Origin: JBCFBK01 sp038562555 | GTDB taxonomy: Bacteria; Bacteroidota; Bacteroidia; Bacteroidales; Prolixibacteraceae | Direction: 5' to 3' | Length of the DNA: 64,000 bases | Assembly: GCA_038562555.1 (NCBI GenBank) | Contig: JBCFBK010000002.1 | Span: 1 to 64,000 of the forward strand | Shown: positions 52,207 through 61,193 of the stretch, in pieces | Layout: every line of letters begins with the position of its first letter | Numbering within the stretch: the stretch's first letter is position 1 | Position numbers and translations under genes: made by a program | The notes under the pieces: model-generated | What the model saw: only the letters and a program-made list of their open reading frames with translations | The model's database searches: none | What the model was told of the DNA's origin: nothing

Positions 52207-53139
52207 ATGAAAGCAAAAAAGCTGCTTCTCCCTTTGCTGATCAACCTGCTTTTTACAGCCTGTCACCAACCGGAAGGAAAGGTTTACCTGTTTTCATATT
52301 TTAAGGACAATGGTCAGGACGGGCTTCACCTTGCATTCAGCAATGATGGTTATCGATGGAAAGCGCTGAAGGATGACCGGTCGTTTTTAAGTCCCCAAAT
52401 TTCGAAAGACAGTCTCATGCGCGACCCCTGCATAATAGCCGGTCCTGACGGTAAATTTCATATGGTTTGGACAGTCAGTTGGAATGAAAAGGGGATTGGC
52501 TATGCCTCTTCCGACGATCTGATTAACTGGTCAGAGCAACACTATATTGCTGTTATGCAGCATGAGCCTGAAGCCCTGAATTGCTGGGCTCCTGAAATAA
52601 TCTATGATGATGATCTGGATGGTTATATGATCTATTGGGCGACAACGATTCCCGGAAGATTTGCCCAGGGCGATACGCTCGGTGACGCAAACTATAATCA
52701 CCGCCTGTATTATACCACCACGAAGGATTTTAAAACCTTCAGTGAAACGAAACTACTATACGACGAAGGATTCAACGTGATCGACGCGACCATTCACAAA
52801 ATCGATCGGAAATACACCATGTTCCTGAAAGATGAGACCCGGCATCCCGCAAAAAAACACATCCGTCTTGCCCAGAGCGACTCGCTTACAGGTGGATACC
52901 GGCTCGCAAGTAAACCTATTACGCCCGACTGGGTAGAGGGCCCGACAGTAACGCGGGTCGACGACTATTGGGTGGTTTATTTTGATGAATATACCCGACA
53001 TAAAATGGGCGCTGTGCGTTCCAGAGACCTTCGGAACTGGGAAATCATTACCGACTCGGTCAGCTTTCCGGAAGGCACCCGTCATGGTACCGTTTTTAAA
53101 GTAAGAAAAAAAATTCTGAAAAACCTTTTGCTTCAATAA
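52207..53139 (+). CDS. GH43-family glycosidase-like lipoprotein
   Basis: A 310-residue lipoprotein (LFTAC, Cys19) with a five-bladed beta-propeller of the GH43 type. The three catalytic carboxylates of the family are in place: Asp73 in MRDPCII (base), Asp193 in VIDATIH (pKa modulator) and Glu244 in WVEGPTV (acid). Repeated blade motifs such as IGYASSDDLINWSE and RLYYTTTKDFKTFSE support the fold. GH43 enzymes are mainly arabinofuranosidases, xylosidases and related activities. It stands alone with its own promoter, about 32 kb from the SusCD operon, so its substrate cannot be assigned by context. Confidence 0.9.
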   Translation: MKAKKLLLPLLINLLFTACHQPEGKVYLFSYFKDNGQDGLHLAFSNDGYRWKALKDDRSFLSPQISKDSLMRDPCIIAGPDGKFHMVWTVSWNEKGIGYASSDDLINWSEQHYIAVMQHEPEALNCWAPEIIYDDDLDGYMIYWATTIPGRFAQGDTLGDANYNHRLYYTTTKDFKTFSETKLLYDEGFNVIDATIHKIDRKYTMFLKDETRHPAKKHIRLAQSDSLTGGYRLASKPITPDWVEGPTVTRVDDYWVVYFDEYTRHKMGAVRSRDLRNWEIITDSVSFPEGTRHGTVFKVRKKILKNLLLQ

Positions 53140-53214
53140 CCGGTCGTAAATGCCGCGAAGAGCCGGCCAAACACTTCCGGTCCTTTCTAACATTCCGCAT
53201 AAAAACCCACAGTA

Positions 53215-54522
53215 TCACCTTCTTCTTGTCTTCCGTACTTTTTCGGCCAATGCGCGGTCCGGCGGACGTTTCATTGGAGGGCCATGTTTCTTTTCATGAA
53301 AAGCGCCCTGAAAATCAGGATTATTCAACCGATTCTGCCGGTCTATCTCACGAAGTTGCAATTGCCGTTCCGGCTTAGAGGTTTCCTCTACAATTATGCT
53401 TTCGGGGATTTTCTTTTCCTCGATATTCATCCGCATCATTTCCTGAATCCTGGATAAATGGTATTCCTCTGCCGGGTCAATCAGCGAAATGGCTTCTCCG
53501 GCCTGATTTGCCCGGGCTGTACGGCCAATCCTGTGGACATAATCTTCATATCGCTGAGGCAAATCAAAATTAATGACATGCGAAACCATTGGTACGTCGA
53601 GTCCACGCGCCGAAACATCAGTTGAAATTAAGATCCGGATCTCCCCTTCCTTAAATAAATTGATGGCATTGATCCTGGCATTTTGTCCCTTGTTGGAATG
53701 CAGGATACGTTTTTCACCCTCCACCTTTCTGCGCACGACCTGAAAAACCTGTTCCGCATGTTCCTTGGTCGTCACAAAAATCAAAACCCGGTTAAATACA
53801 TCTTCATCTTCAAGCAGATACCTGATCAGATTAAGCTTTGAACGGTAGTTCGGCAATTTATAGTATGATTGCCTGACCAGTAAGGCCGGAGTGGCAGAAG
53901 GAGCCACCTCAATACGTTCAGGGAAAGCCAGAAACTCATGGGTCATAGTTTCCACCTTTTCATTAAAAGTAGCGGAAAAAAGCAGATTCTGACGCTTTAC
54001 CGGAATGACCTCCAGCAACTGCCGGATTTGCGGGATAAAGCCCATATCAAGCATGCGGTCGGCTTCGTCAATGACGAGCGTTTTTATTTTTTTCAATGAT
54101 ACGATTCCCGACCGGTACAGGTCCCAAAGCCGCCCGGGAGTGGCGACCAGAATATCGATACCAGGTTTTATAAGGTCGGCATGCTTTGTCCAGCCAATAC
54201 CGCCATATACTGCAGCATGCCTCAGATTGCTGTATGTTGTCAACCTGCTGATGTCCTCTCCTACCTGAATGGCTAGCTCACGGGTTGGCACCAGAATCAG
54301 CGCTCTTGGATCCTCCCCTTCCGCCTTCACCAGTTTCATGAAAACAGGAAGCAGGTATGCTGCCGTTTTCCCGGTACCGGTCTGTGCTATCCCCACCACA
54401 TCAGCTCCCGAACGAATAACAGGAATAGCCTGTTCCTGGATAGGAGTGGCCTGCTCGAAACCAATCTCGTTCAGCGCTTTCAAGATCGATTTATTAACCT
54501 TTAATTCTTCAAATGATATCAT
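53215..54522 (-). CDS. DEAD-box RNA helicase (RhlE-like)
   Basis: A 435-residue helicase started at the ATG at 54522 (MISFEELKVNKSI). The open frame continues 46 codons upstream through an intergenic repeat, which should not be coding. All motifs are present: the Q motif (GFEQATPIQEQAIP), AQTGTGKT (motif I), PTRELA, TPGR, VIDEADRM (DEAD box), SATF, HRIGRTAR and the ARGLDVP segment. A short basic tail (KHGPPMKRPPDRALAEKVRKTRRR-type, ending RRR) may bind RNA. It remodels RNA in ribosome assembly or cold adaptation. Confidence 0.95.
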   Translation of the reverse strand: MISFEELKVNKSILKALNEIGFEQATPIQEQAIPVIRSGADVVGIAQTGTGKTAAYLLPVFMKLVKAEGEDPRALILVPTRELAIQVGEDISRLTTYSNLRHAAVYGGIGWTKHADLIKPGIDILVATPGRLWDLYRSGIVSLKKIKTLVIDEADRMLDMGFIPQIRQLLEVIPVKRQNLLFSATFNEKVETMTHEFLAFPERIEVAPSATPALLVRQSYYKLPNYRSKLNLIRYLLEDEDVFNRVLIFVTTKEHAEQVFQVVRRKVEGEKRILHSNKGQNARINAINLFKEGEIRILISTDVSARGLDVPMVSHVINFDLPQRYEDYVHRIGRTARANQAGEAISLIDPAEEYHLSRIQEMMRMNIEEKKIPESIIVEETSKPERQLQLREIDRQNRLNNPDFQGAFHEKKHGPPMKRPPDRALAEKVRKTRRR

Positions 54523-54559
54523 CGCGGCAAAGATAATGAAAAGTAATGAGTAGTTAGTA

Positions 54560-54648
54560 GAAGACACAAGACGCAAGTAGCTGTTAATAAGAAAACCCGC
54601 TACCTTGTCACCTTGCAACCCTCTTCCGGTCTGCCGTTTCCGGTCTCC
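54560..54648 (-). repeat. Degenerate intergenic repeat, copy A
   Basis: Read on the minus strand, this stretch resembles 58274-58379 on the plus strand. Shared blocks include CGGAAAC, ACCGGAAG-like, GGTTGCA-like, ACAAGGTA, GGGTTTTCTTA, TAACAGCTA and TCTTGTGTCTTC in the same order. It lies upstream of the helicase gene. Confidence 0.65.
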
Positions 54649-54679
54649 GCCATGTACCATGCCCTGTACGCTTTGGAGC

Positions 54680-55792
54680 TCAATTGTTTTTCAGCTTGTA
54701 CATTTTACCGGGCAGGCTCACCACCACCCCGTTAAATTCAAGGCCAAGCAACAAGGAAGAAACTTGTCCGGCGGGCATACGTGCCATCTGGCAAATATCG
54801 TCGATCGATAAACTGTTTGCACCGATAACATCAACAATCCGTTGTTCCCCAGGCGCAAGTTCCGGGAAAAGCCGGGATTGGGAAACCGGAAGGTTATCGA
54901 TCTGAGGCTGCCACGACATGAAATACTCCAGATCATCCAGGTTTTCTATCAGACTTGCCTTGTTATGCTTGATCAGTTCATTACACCCCCTTGAATGGAC
55001 ATCGCTTATACGACCGGGGACAGCAAATACATCGCGGTTATATGACCCTGCGATATCGGCAGTCACCAAAGCACCGCCTTTTTCGGCCGATTCAACAATT
55101 ACCACGGCGTCGGCCAGTCCGGCAATAATCCTGTTACGTCTTAAGAAATTCTGCCGTTCAATTTCTGTCCGGCTCAGAAAATCAGTAACTAATCCTCCGT
55201 TTTCCAGCATCTTCTCTGCAACAGGACGGTGCAGCGCCGGATAGATCTGATCGAGCCCGTGCCCCAATACCCCGATTGTGGGTACGCCATGCTTCAGGCA
55301 TGCTTTGTGCGCTGCAACATCGATCCCGTAGGCCAGTCCGCTGACGACGCAGTAACCTCCGTGCCTGGCCATTCCGGCAACCAGATCATCGCAAAACCGC
55401 CGTCCTGATTCGGTGGCGTTCCGTGTCCCGACAATGGCCACAACCAGTTCACTGCCAAAATTTATTTTGCCCTTGCTAAACAGGATTAGCGGAGCATCCT
55501 CACATTGTTTCAGCCGCGAAGGATAGTCGTCGTCCTGATAGAATAAGGCGCTTATCCGGTGCTTTTCAATAAAAGGAATCTCTGCTTCGGCCCTTTCGAG
55601 CACCTGCTGACCGAGAATATTCGAAGCAATGACACTTCCAATGCCCGGAACTTTAATCAGTGTCTGCTCTTTAGCTTGAAAAATGGCACGGGCCGAACCG
55701 AAATAGCTCAGCAGATTCTTCGCATTCACGAACCCCACCCCGGGGATCAGGGATAAGGCAATCCGGTACCGGAGATCGTCTTTCGCATCCAT
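54680..55792 (-). CDS. dprA: DNA-processing protein DprA
   Basis: A 370-residue DprA/Smf. It binds incoming single-stranded DNA during natural transformation and loads RecA. An N-terminal helical region (HhH-like, about 5-70: GVGFVNAKNLLSYFG and IPGIGSVIASNILG-type) precedes the Rossmann-like domain (about 80-290) with VGTRNATESGRRF, SGLAYGIDVAAHKACL, GHGLDQIYP and FLRRNRIIAGL. A C-terminal DprA winged helix (about 305-370) is present. Competence or recombination genes are not adjacent. It is transcribed in the same direction as the helicase, separated by 157 bp including the repeat. Confidence 0.95.
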   Translation of the reverse strand: MDAKDDLRYRIALSLIPGVGFVNAKNLLSYFGSARAIFQAKEQTLIKVPGIGSVIASNILGQQVLERAEAEIPFIEKHRISALFYQDDDYPSRLKQCEDAPLILFSKGKINFGSELVVAIVGTRNATESGRRFCDDLVAGMARHGGYCVVSGLAYGIDVAAHKACLKHGVPTIGVLGHGLDQIYPALHRPVAEKMLENGGLVTDFLSRTEIERQNFLRRNRIIAGLADAVVIVESAEKGGALVTADIAGSYNRDVFAVPGRISDVHSRGCNELIKHNKASLIENLDDLEYFMSWQPQIDNLPVSQSRLFPELAPGEQRIVDVIGANSLSIDDICQMARMPAGQVSSLLLGLEFNGVVVSLPGKMYKLKNN

Positions 55793-55919
55793 GAGATAAG
55801 TTTATGATAAATTTAAAAGATTCCTTTAAAAAAAACAATGCCCTACCGACATTAAAAGCCTCGGTTCATTGAATTATCCAATGCGTAGAACTCCCCGTTA
55901 ACGGGCATGCAAAAATTTT

Positions 55920-55927
55920 TAACTTTG
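55920..55927 (+). promoter_or_regulatory. Promoter -7 element of aroB
   Basis: TAACTTTG on the plus strand, 28 bp upstream of the aroB start, is an exact TAnnTTTG match. No spaced TTTG -33 element was found. Confidence 0.45.
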
Positions 55928-55954
55928 CATACTTAAACAGACACCCTGTTAACT

Positions 55955-57004
55955 ATGGACTCAAACATTATTTTTTCGCAGCAGATTGAAAGAGAGCTTG
56001 GAAAAATCATTAGCCGGTTTCCCGTAGGGAAAGTTTTTCTTTTAACAGAAAAAATCCCCGACAAGGTTTGTCTGCCTCTGATTGGGGAGGTATTGAGCCC
56101 GACAATGATACCAAAAGTTGTGATCGACGGAGGCGAAAATAATAAATCGATTCAGGCGGTCGGACAGGTTTGGGACTTTCTTTCTAAATCAGGAGCCGAC
56201 CGCAAGTCGCTGTTGATTAACCTTGGAGGGGGGATGCTCACGGATTTGGGTGGATTTGCCGCTTCTACATTTAAGCGGGGGATCGCCTTTGTAAATATTC
56301 CGACAACGCTGTTGGCACAGGTTGACGCTTCACTTGGAGGAAAGACAGGTATCAACTTTAACGGTTTGAAGAATGAAATTGGTGTCTTTAAAGAAGCCGA
56401 CGCCGTTCTGATCAACACGAGCTTTCTGAGAACGATCGACGGCAGTAATTTTCTTTCGGGATATGCCGAAATGATCAAGCACGGATTGATCAAAAGCCGC
56501 GACCACTTCGAAGAATTGGTGGCATATAACCTGGACCGGATCGATTACAGCAGACTTCAGGGAATTATCGCGCATTCGGTAGACATCAAGGAGTGGCACG
56601 TCCGGAAAGATCCGACTGAAAAAGACATCCGGAAGGCACTGAATTTTGGACATACAGTCGGCCATGCCTTTGAAAGTTATGCCTTGCACACCGGGCGTCC
56701 AATCCTCCACGGATATGCAATCGTGTACGGGATGATCGCCGAACTATACCTTTCAGTACGCAAAACCGGCTTCAACGGGCAAGATATGAAAACGATCGTT
56801 GACTGGCTGCTGGATAAATACGGTAAGTTTCAAATCACAGAAAAAGATGATGAAGCCTTGTTCGAACTCATGACCCATGACAAAAAAAATGAGACCGGCC
56901 GCATCAATTTTACACTTCTTTCGGATATCGGACAAGTTGAAATTAATCAGGATTGTCCGAAAGAACTTGTTCTGGAGGCCCTGGCATATTACCGATCATT
57001 ATAG
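55955..57004 (+). CDS. aroB: 3-dehydroquinate synthase
   Basis: A 349-residue AroB. It converts DAHP to 3-dehydroquinate, step 2 of the shikimate pathway, using NAD and a divalent metal. Visible: GGGMLTDLGGFAASTFKRG, the IPTTLLAQVDASLGGKTGIN segment, SGYAEMIKHGLI (metal/substrate region) and the NFGHTVGHAFE metal site, then LHGYAIVYGM. It has its own -7 element, and aroA follows about 30 bp downstream, so the two shikimate genes are co-transcribed. Confidence 0.96.
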   Translation: MDSNIIFSQQIERELGKIISRFPVGKVFLLTEKIPDKVCLPLIGEVLSPTMIPKVVIDGGENNKSIQAVGQVWDFLSKSGADRKSLLINLGGGMLTDLGGFAASTFKRGIAFVNIPTTLLAQVDASLGGKTGINFNGLKNEIGVFKEADAVLINTSFLRTIDGSNFLSGYAEMIKHGLIKSRDHFEELVAYNLDRIDYSRLQGIIAHSVDIKEWHVRKDPTEKDIRKALNFGHTVGHAFESYALHTGRPILHGYAIVYGMIAELYLSVRKTGFNGQDMKTIVDWLLDKYGKFQITEKDDEALFELMTHDKKNETGRINFTLLSDIGQVEINQDCPKELVLEALAYYRSL

Positions 57005-57033
57005 TTCGTCGGTTACCTAAAAACACGTTAACT

Positions 57034-58263
57034 ATGCGATATATCCTTTCCCGGCCGAATAGCGTACTCAATAGTACCATTGACCTGCCTGCATCAAAAA
57101 GCATCTCAAACAGGGCGCTGATCATAAACGCACTCAGCTACAGCCCCTTTGAGATTGAAAACCTGTCCGACAGCGACGATACACGCGTCATGTGGCAGAT
57201 TTTCAGTTCCAACGATCATGTATTCAACGTTGGCCATGCCGGCACGGCTATGCGCTTTATGACCGCGTTTCTTGCCCGGATTGCAGGAGAATGGACGTTA
57301 ACCGGTTCCGAACGAATGAAACAGCGGCCAATAGGGATCCTGGTTTCCGCACTCAACAGTCTCGGTGCCAAGATTGAATACATGGAAAAAGAAGGATATC
57401 CTCCGCTAAAGATCCTCGGCTCGCATTTAAAGGGGAAACTGCTGGAACTGGATGGCAGCGTCAGCAGTCAGTACATTTCGGCCCTGCTTATGATTGCCCC
57501 TGCGGTAGAAGGCGGATTGACCCTGCGTCTGAATAACAGGATCACTTCCCGGTCGTATATTGAACTCACACTGAAACTGATGAACAGGTTTGGGATCAGA
57601 TACGACTGGAACGGAAATGACATACAGATCGCGGAACAGAGCTATCGGCCAGTGAGGTATCGTGTTGAAGCGGACTGGTCAGGTGCGTCGTACTGGTATC
57701 AGATGCTTGCCTTAGCAGACTGCGGTGAGCTTGAACTATTGAACTTACAGTTATCCAGCCCTCAGGGCGATTGTGTTGCCGCCGACTGGTTTACCCAATT
57801 TGGCATTCAAAGCAGCGAAACGGGAACCGGTGTGGTGCTAAAAAAGATGAAGCCGTCCCATCCAGGCTTTTTAAAACTCGATTTCCTCGAAAACCCCGAT
57901 CTTGCACAGACCATGGCCGTTCTGTGCATACTTCAAAGAATTCCGTTCCATTTCACCGGACTTGAAACACTAAAAATAAAAGAAACTGACCGCATTGTGG
58001 CTTTACAACGTGAGCTCGCCAAATTCGGTGCCCTGATCCGTGAGCCACGCCCCGGCGAACTGCAATGGGATGGAAATTTTACGGAGCCCAAAACAGATAT
58101 TCCGGTTATTTCCACCTATCATGATCACCGGATGGCGCTGGCATTTGCTCCTGCTGCCATGTACGGGCAGGTGATCATTGATGATCCCCTGGTTGTCACA
58201 AAGTCCTATCCCGGTTATTATGACGATCTCCGGCGTGTCGGATTTGAGATTGCAGAATTGTAG
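57034..58263 (+). CDS. aroA: 3-phosphoshikimate 1-carboxyvinyltransferase (EPSP synthase)
   Basis: A 409-residue EPSP synthase from the ATG at 57034; an upstream in-frame ATG would overlap aroB and adds no family residues. It joins shikimate-3-phosphate and PEP, step 6 of the shikimate pathway. Motifs: LPASKSISNRALI, GHAGTAMRFM (LGNAGTAMRP in E. coli, with His for Asn), QRPIGIL, GSVSSQYISALLM, and LKIKETDRI with the conserved Glu near the end, then DHRMALAFAP. It pairs with aroB in one operon. The variant GHAGTAMR loop lies beside the PEP site. Confidence 0.95.
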   Translation: MRYILSRPNSVLNSTIDLPASKSISNRALIINALSYSPFEIENLSDSDDTRVMWQIFSSNDHVFNVGHAGTAMRFMTAFLARIAGEWTLTGSERMKQRPIGILVSALNSLGAKIEYMEKEGYPPLKILGSHLKGKLLELDGSVSSQYISALLMIAPAVEGGLTLRLNNRITSRSYIELTLKLMNRFGIRYDWNGNDIQIAEQSYRPVRYRVEADWSGASYWYQMLALADCGELELLNLQLSSPQGDCVAADWFTQFGIQSSETGTGVVLKKMKPSHPGFLKLDFLENPDLAQTMAVLCILQRIPFHFTGLETLKIKETDRIVALQRELAKFGALIREPRPGELQWDGNFTEPKTDIPVISTYHDHRMALAFAPAAMYGQVIIDDPLVVTKSYPGYYDDLRRVGFEIAEL

Positions 58264-58273
58264 AACACAAAAA

Positions 58274-58379
58274 GCAGAGAACGGAAACCGGAAGCGGGTT
58301 TGCAGGGAGACAAGGTAACAAGGCATGGGTTTTCTTACTAACAGCTAATAGCTAAAAGCTAAAAGCTCTTGTGTCTTCA
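58274..58379 (+). repeat. Degenerate intergenic repeat, copy B
   Basis: Matches copy A (54560-54648, opposite strand) in ordered blocks. It additionally contains short tandem pieces of an AGCTAAAA/AGCTAATA unit (about 58342-58366). It occupies the gap between the convergent aroA and tadA genes. Confidence 0.65.
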
Positions 58380-58817
58380 CCGTCGTTCCTGGAAAAAGGC
58401 GGAGATCAGGTCGGCGCTGTCTTCACCAAGCACGCCTCCGGTCACCTCAGTTTTCGGGTGAAGGGCATTTGGAGCAAATCGGGTAAAACCACGCCTTTCA
58501 TCACTGGCGCCATAGACCAGCCGGCCAAGCTGAGCCCAGCCAAGAGCGCCGGCACACATCACACAGGGTTCAACCGTTACGTAAAGCGTACATTCGTTCA
58601 GGTATTTACTGCCAAGGAGGTTCGAAGCTGCCGTAATGGCCTGCATTTCGGCATGAGCGGTTACGTCAGTCAGCGTTTCCGTTAAATTATGAGCTCTTCC
58701 GATAATGCGGTTATGGCTTACAACCACGGCTCCCACCGGTACTTCCCCTTCGTCCCAGGCAAGCTGCGCTTCACGAAAAGCTTTCTTCATAAAGTAGACG
58801 TCGTCAAATATCTCCAT
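58377..58817 (-). CDS. tadA: tRNA adenosine(34) deaminase-type nucleoside deaminase
   Basis: A 146-residue zinc deaminase from the ATG at 58817 (MEIFDDVYFMKKAF); an open frame extends 78 codons upstream but is not family-like. The zinc site is His55 in HAE (with catalytic Glu57), plus Cys85 and Cys88 in TVEPCVMC. It probably deaminates adenosine 34 of tRNA-Arg(ACG) to inosine; a free-base deaminase cannot be excluded by eye. It is divergent from aspS, and the 93-bp gap carries a -7 element for each direction. Confidence 0.93.
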   Translation of the reverse strand: MEIFDDVYFMKKAFREAQLAWDEGEVPVGAVVVSHNRIIGRAHNLTETLTDVTAHAEMQAITAASNLLGSKYLNECTLYVTVEPCVMCAGALGWAQLGRLVYGASDERRGFTRFAPNALHPKTEVTGGVLGEDSADLISAFFQERR

Positions 58818-58843
58818 GCTCCCCAGATTTTCTATTATAATGA

Positions 58844-58851
58844 CAAACCTA
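58844..58851 (-). promoter_or_regulatory. Promoter -7 element of tadA
   Basis: TAGGTTTG on the minus strand, an exact TAnnTTTG match 27 bp upstream of the start codon. The -33 element is not clear. Confidence 0.4.
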
Positions 58852-58875
58852 CAATTTATATTGCTAAAATCTGTG

Positions 58876-58883
58876 TATTTTTG
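58876..58883 (+). promoter_or_regulatory. Promoter -7 element of aspS
   Basis: TATTTTTG on the plus strand, an exact TAnnTTTG match 28 bp upstream of the aspS start. It lies back to back with the tadA element, giving divergent, partly overlapping promoters. Confidence 0.45.
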
Positions 58884-58910
58884 CAGACAAACGATAAACA
58901 GACAGTAATT

Positions 58911-60659
58911 ATGTACAGAACGCACACCTGTGGTGAACTGCGCCTGGCGCATCAGGGAAACACAACCACATTGGCCGGATGGATCCAAAAAAAACGGGAA
59001 ATGGGAGGAATGACTTTTGTAGACCTTCGCGACCGTTATGGAATAACCCAACTGGTATTTGACGAGCGTACATCAGCAGAAGTCAGGGAATCCCTGAAGA
59101 AACTGGGCCGTGAGTACGTCATCGAGGCCACAGGTATTGTTCGTGAACGCAGCAGTAAAAACAAAAATATTCCCACGGGCGATATCGAGATTGATGTGCA
59201 GTCATTAAACGTGCTAAGCCCCTCTGCTGTTCCGCCGTTTACCATTGAAGATGAAAGCGATGGAGGCGACGACATCCGGATGAAATACCGGTATCTGGAT
59301 CTGAGGCGCGGTCCGGTCCGTGACAATCTCATTCTACGGTCAAAAATGGCTCATGTTGTACGCTCATACCTGAGCGAGCGGGAGTTCATCGAAACAGAGA
59401 CTCCCGTGCTTATGAAATCAACCCCTGAAGGCGCCCGCGACTTTGTCGTGCCTTCACGGTTGAATCCGGGTGAATTTTACGCCTTGCCCCAATCACCGCA
59501 ACTCTTTAAGCAATTATTAATGGTTGCGGGCTTCGATCGTTATTATCAGATTGTGAAATGCTTCAGGGACGAGGACCTTCGGGCTGACCGCCAGCCGGAA
59601 TTTACGCAGATCGACTGTGAAATGTCGTTTGTCAGGCAGGAAGACGTGCTGAATCTGTTTGAAGATCTGACCAGGCATTTATTCAAAACCATCAAAAATA
59701 TAACCATCGCGGATTTTCCCCGGATGGCATACTCCGATGCCATGGCCAACTACGGATCGGACAAGCCCGATATCCGTTTTGAGATGAAGATCGTGAATCT
59801 GACCGGAATGGTTAAGGGAAAAGATTTTAAGGTATTTGACGAATCGGAATATATCGGCAGTATTTGTGCCCAGGGATGCAGTGAGTATTCCCGCAAGCAG
59901 GTCGATGAGTTGACCGAATGGGTCAAACGGCCCCAGATAGGCGCAAAAGGCCTGGTGTATGTCCGGTATAACGCCGATGGGTCCGTTAAATCATCGGTCG
60001 ATAAATTCTACTCGGAAAGTGATCTGAGAGGCTGGCTAACTGCAGCAAAGGCAAAGCCAGGCGACCTGATGCTTCTGTTGTCGGGTGAAAAAACAAAAAG
60101 TCTGAAGGCCCTCGGCGAATTGCGCCTGGAGATGGCATCGCGTCTGGGGCTTCGTGACAAGACACAGTTTAAACCCCTGTGGGTCATTGATTTTCCTTTG
60201 CTCGAGTGGGATGAGGAAACCAAACGTTTCTATGCGATGCATCATCCCTTTACTTCACCAAAACCGGAAGATATACCCCTGCTTGATACAGCGCCCGGCG
60301 AAGTCAGGGCCAATGCCTACGATCTGGTGATCAATGGTGTGGAAATCGGAGGAGGTTCGGTTCGTATTTTTGAATCAGAATTGCAATCAAGAATGTTTGA
60401 TCTTCTTGGCTTTACCCGGGAACAGGCACAAGCACAATTCGGATTTTTGCTCAGCGCCTTCCGGTTCGGAGCGCCGCCTCATGCGGGCATTGCACTGGGC
60501 TTCGATCGGCTGGTATCGATGTTCGCGGGCCTCGATAGCATCCGTGACGTAATCGCTTTTCCGAAAAACAATGCCGGACGCGATGTAATGAATGAATCGC
60601 CTTCTCCTATATCGGCAGTCCAATTAAACGAACTATGCATTAAAATCGATCTCAAATAA
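58911..60659 (+). CDS. aspS: Aspartyl-tRNA synthetase
   Basis: A 582-residue class II synthetase of the bacterial type, from the ATG at 58911 (MYRTHTCGELR). An N-terminal OB fold (about 1-110, AGWIQKKREMGGMTFVDLRD) is followed by the catalytic core with motif 2 (RDEDLRADRQPEFTQID). A bacterial GAD-like insertion lies at about 290-420, and motif 3 (PPHAGIALGFDRLV) is near the end. It charges tRNA-Asp. The final stop codon lies at the base of a strong bidirectional terminator. Confidence 0.97.
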   Translation: MYRTHTCGELRLAHQGNTTTLAGWIQKKREMGGMTFVDLRDRYGITQLVFDERTSAEVRESLKKLGREYVIEATGIVRERSSKNKNIPTGDIEIDVQSLNVLSPSAVPPFTIEDESDGGDDIRMKYRYLDLRRGPVRDNLILRSKMAHVVRSYLSEREFIETETPVLMKSTPEGARDFVVPSRLNPGEFYALPQSPQLFKQLLMVAGFDRYYQIVKCFRDEDLRADRQPEFTQIDCEMSFVRQEDVLNLFEDLTRHLFKTIKNITIADFPRMAYSDAMANYGSDKPDIRFEMKIVNLTGMVKGKDFKVFDESEYIGSICAQGCSEYSRKQVDELTEWVKRPQIGAKGLVYVRYNADGSVKSSVDKFYSESDLRGWLTAAKAKPGDLMLLLSGEKTKSLKALGELRLEMASRLGLRDKTQFKPLWVIDFPLLEWDEETKRFYAMHHPFTSPKPEDIPLLDTAPGEVRANAYDLVINGVEIGGGSVRIFESELQSRMFDLLGFTREQAQAQFGFLLSAFRFGAPPHAGIALGFDRLVSMFAGLDSIRDVIAFPKNNAGRDVMNESPSPISAVQLNELCIKIDLK

Positions 60660-60705
60660 AATAAAATAAAATAGGGAGCGAAAAGCTCCCTATTTTATTT
60701 TATTT
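60659..60705. terminator. Bidirectional intrinsic terminator with a 21-bp perfect stem
   Basis: Arms 60659-60679 and 60685-60705 are perfectly complementary over 21 bp, with a 5-nt loop. A GC core (GGGAGC/GCTCCC) is flanked by A-rich and T-rich arms, so it works on both strands. It sits between the convergent aspS and exbD genes. Confidence 0.95.
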
Positions 60706-60718
60706 ATCCGTTCCGCTT

Positions 60719-61192
60719 CTAATCGAGATCGACCTTTTTGCGTGCCGAATAATTAATATGCAGGGCTGATGCTTTACGCAGTTCCTGCTTGATATCCGTA
60801 ACGATCCCCATTTTGGTATACTCATCCACCTTCAGGGAAGTGATCATAAAAGGCACCTCAGATTCATCACGGGCTTCGCGCTCACTTGTGATAAAATCGA
60901 TAATGTCTCTAACTCCTGCAAACTGATCGTTCAACTGGATTGTCGGCTCAGAACCGAATGTCTTCTGGTACTGCTGCAAAGGCTCGCCAACATAAATATT
61001 GCTGACAAGCGACTTTTTCTCCAGTTTTGAAAGCTCGGTCGCCTGAGGCGTAACTACATGTACCTTCAGGCTCACATCCCTCATCTTAACAGTCACCATA
61101 AAAAAGATGAGGATCATGAACACAATATCGGGAAGGGACGACGTTGAAATCGCCGGTATTTCCTTGCTGTTGTCTTTTCTAAATTTCGACAT
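60719..61192 (-). CDS. exbD: ExbD/TolR-family biopolymer transport protein (second)
   Basis: A 157-residue ExbD homologue from the ATG at 61192 (MSKFRKDNSKEIPAIS); the frame is open further upstream inside the neighbouring gene, but this start gives the family length. A single transmembrane helix contains Asp22 in LPDIVFMILIFFM, the proton-path aspartate of ExbD. The periplasmic domain ends in KVDLD. It follows the first exbD by 1 bp and is last in the operon. With ExbB it powers TonB-dependent transport, such as the SusC protein of region 1. Confidence 0.92.
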   Translation of the reverse strand: MSKFRKDNSKEIPAISTSSLPDIVFMILIFFMVTVKMRDVSLKVHVVTPQATELSKLEKKSLVSNIYVGEPLQQYQKTFGSEPTIQLNDQFAGVRDIIDFITSEREARDESEVPFMITSLKVDEYTKMGIVTDIKQELRKASALHINYSARKKVDLD

Positions 61193-61193
61193 A

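Noticed and set aside
54523..54660. N-terminal extension of the DEAD-box helicase
   Set aside because: The extra 46 codons run through a degenerate intergenic repeat and lack conserved residues. The start at 54522 gives the family N terminus.
58689..58910. Upstream in-frame extension of aspS
   Set aside because: The extra 74 codons overlap the divergent tadA gene and both promoters; AspRS begins at 58911.
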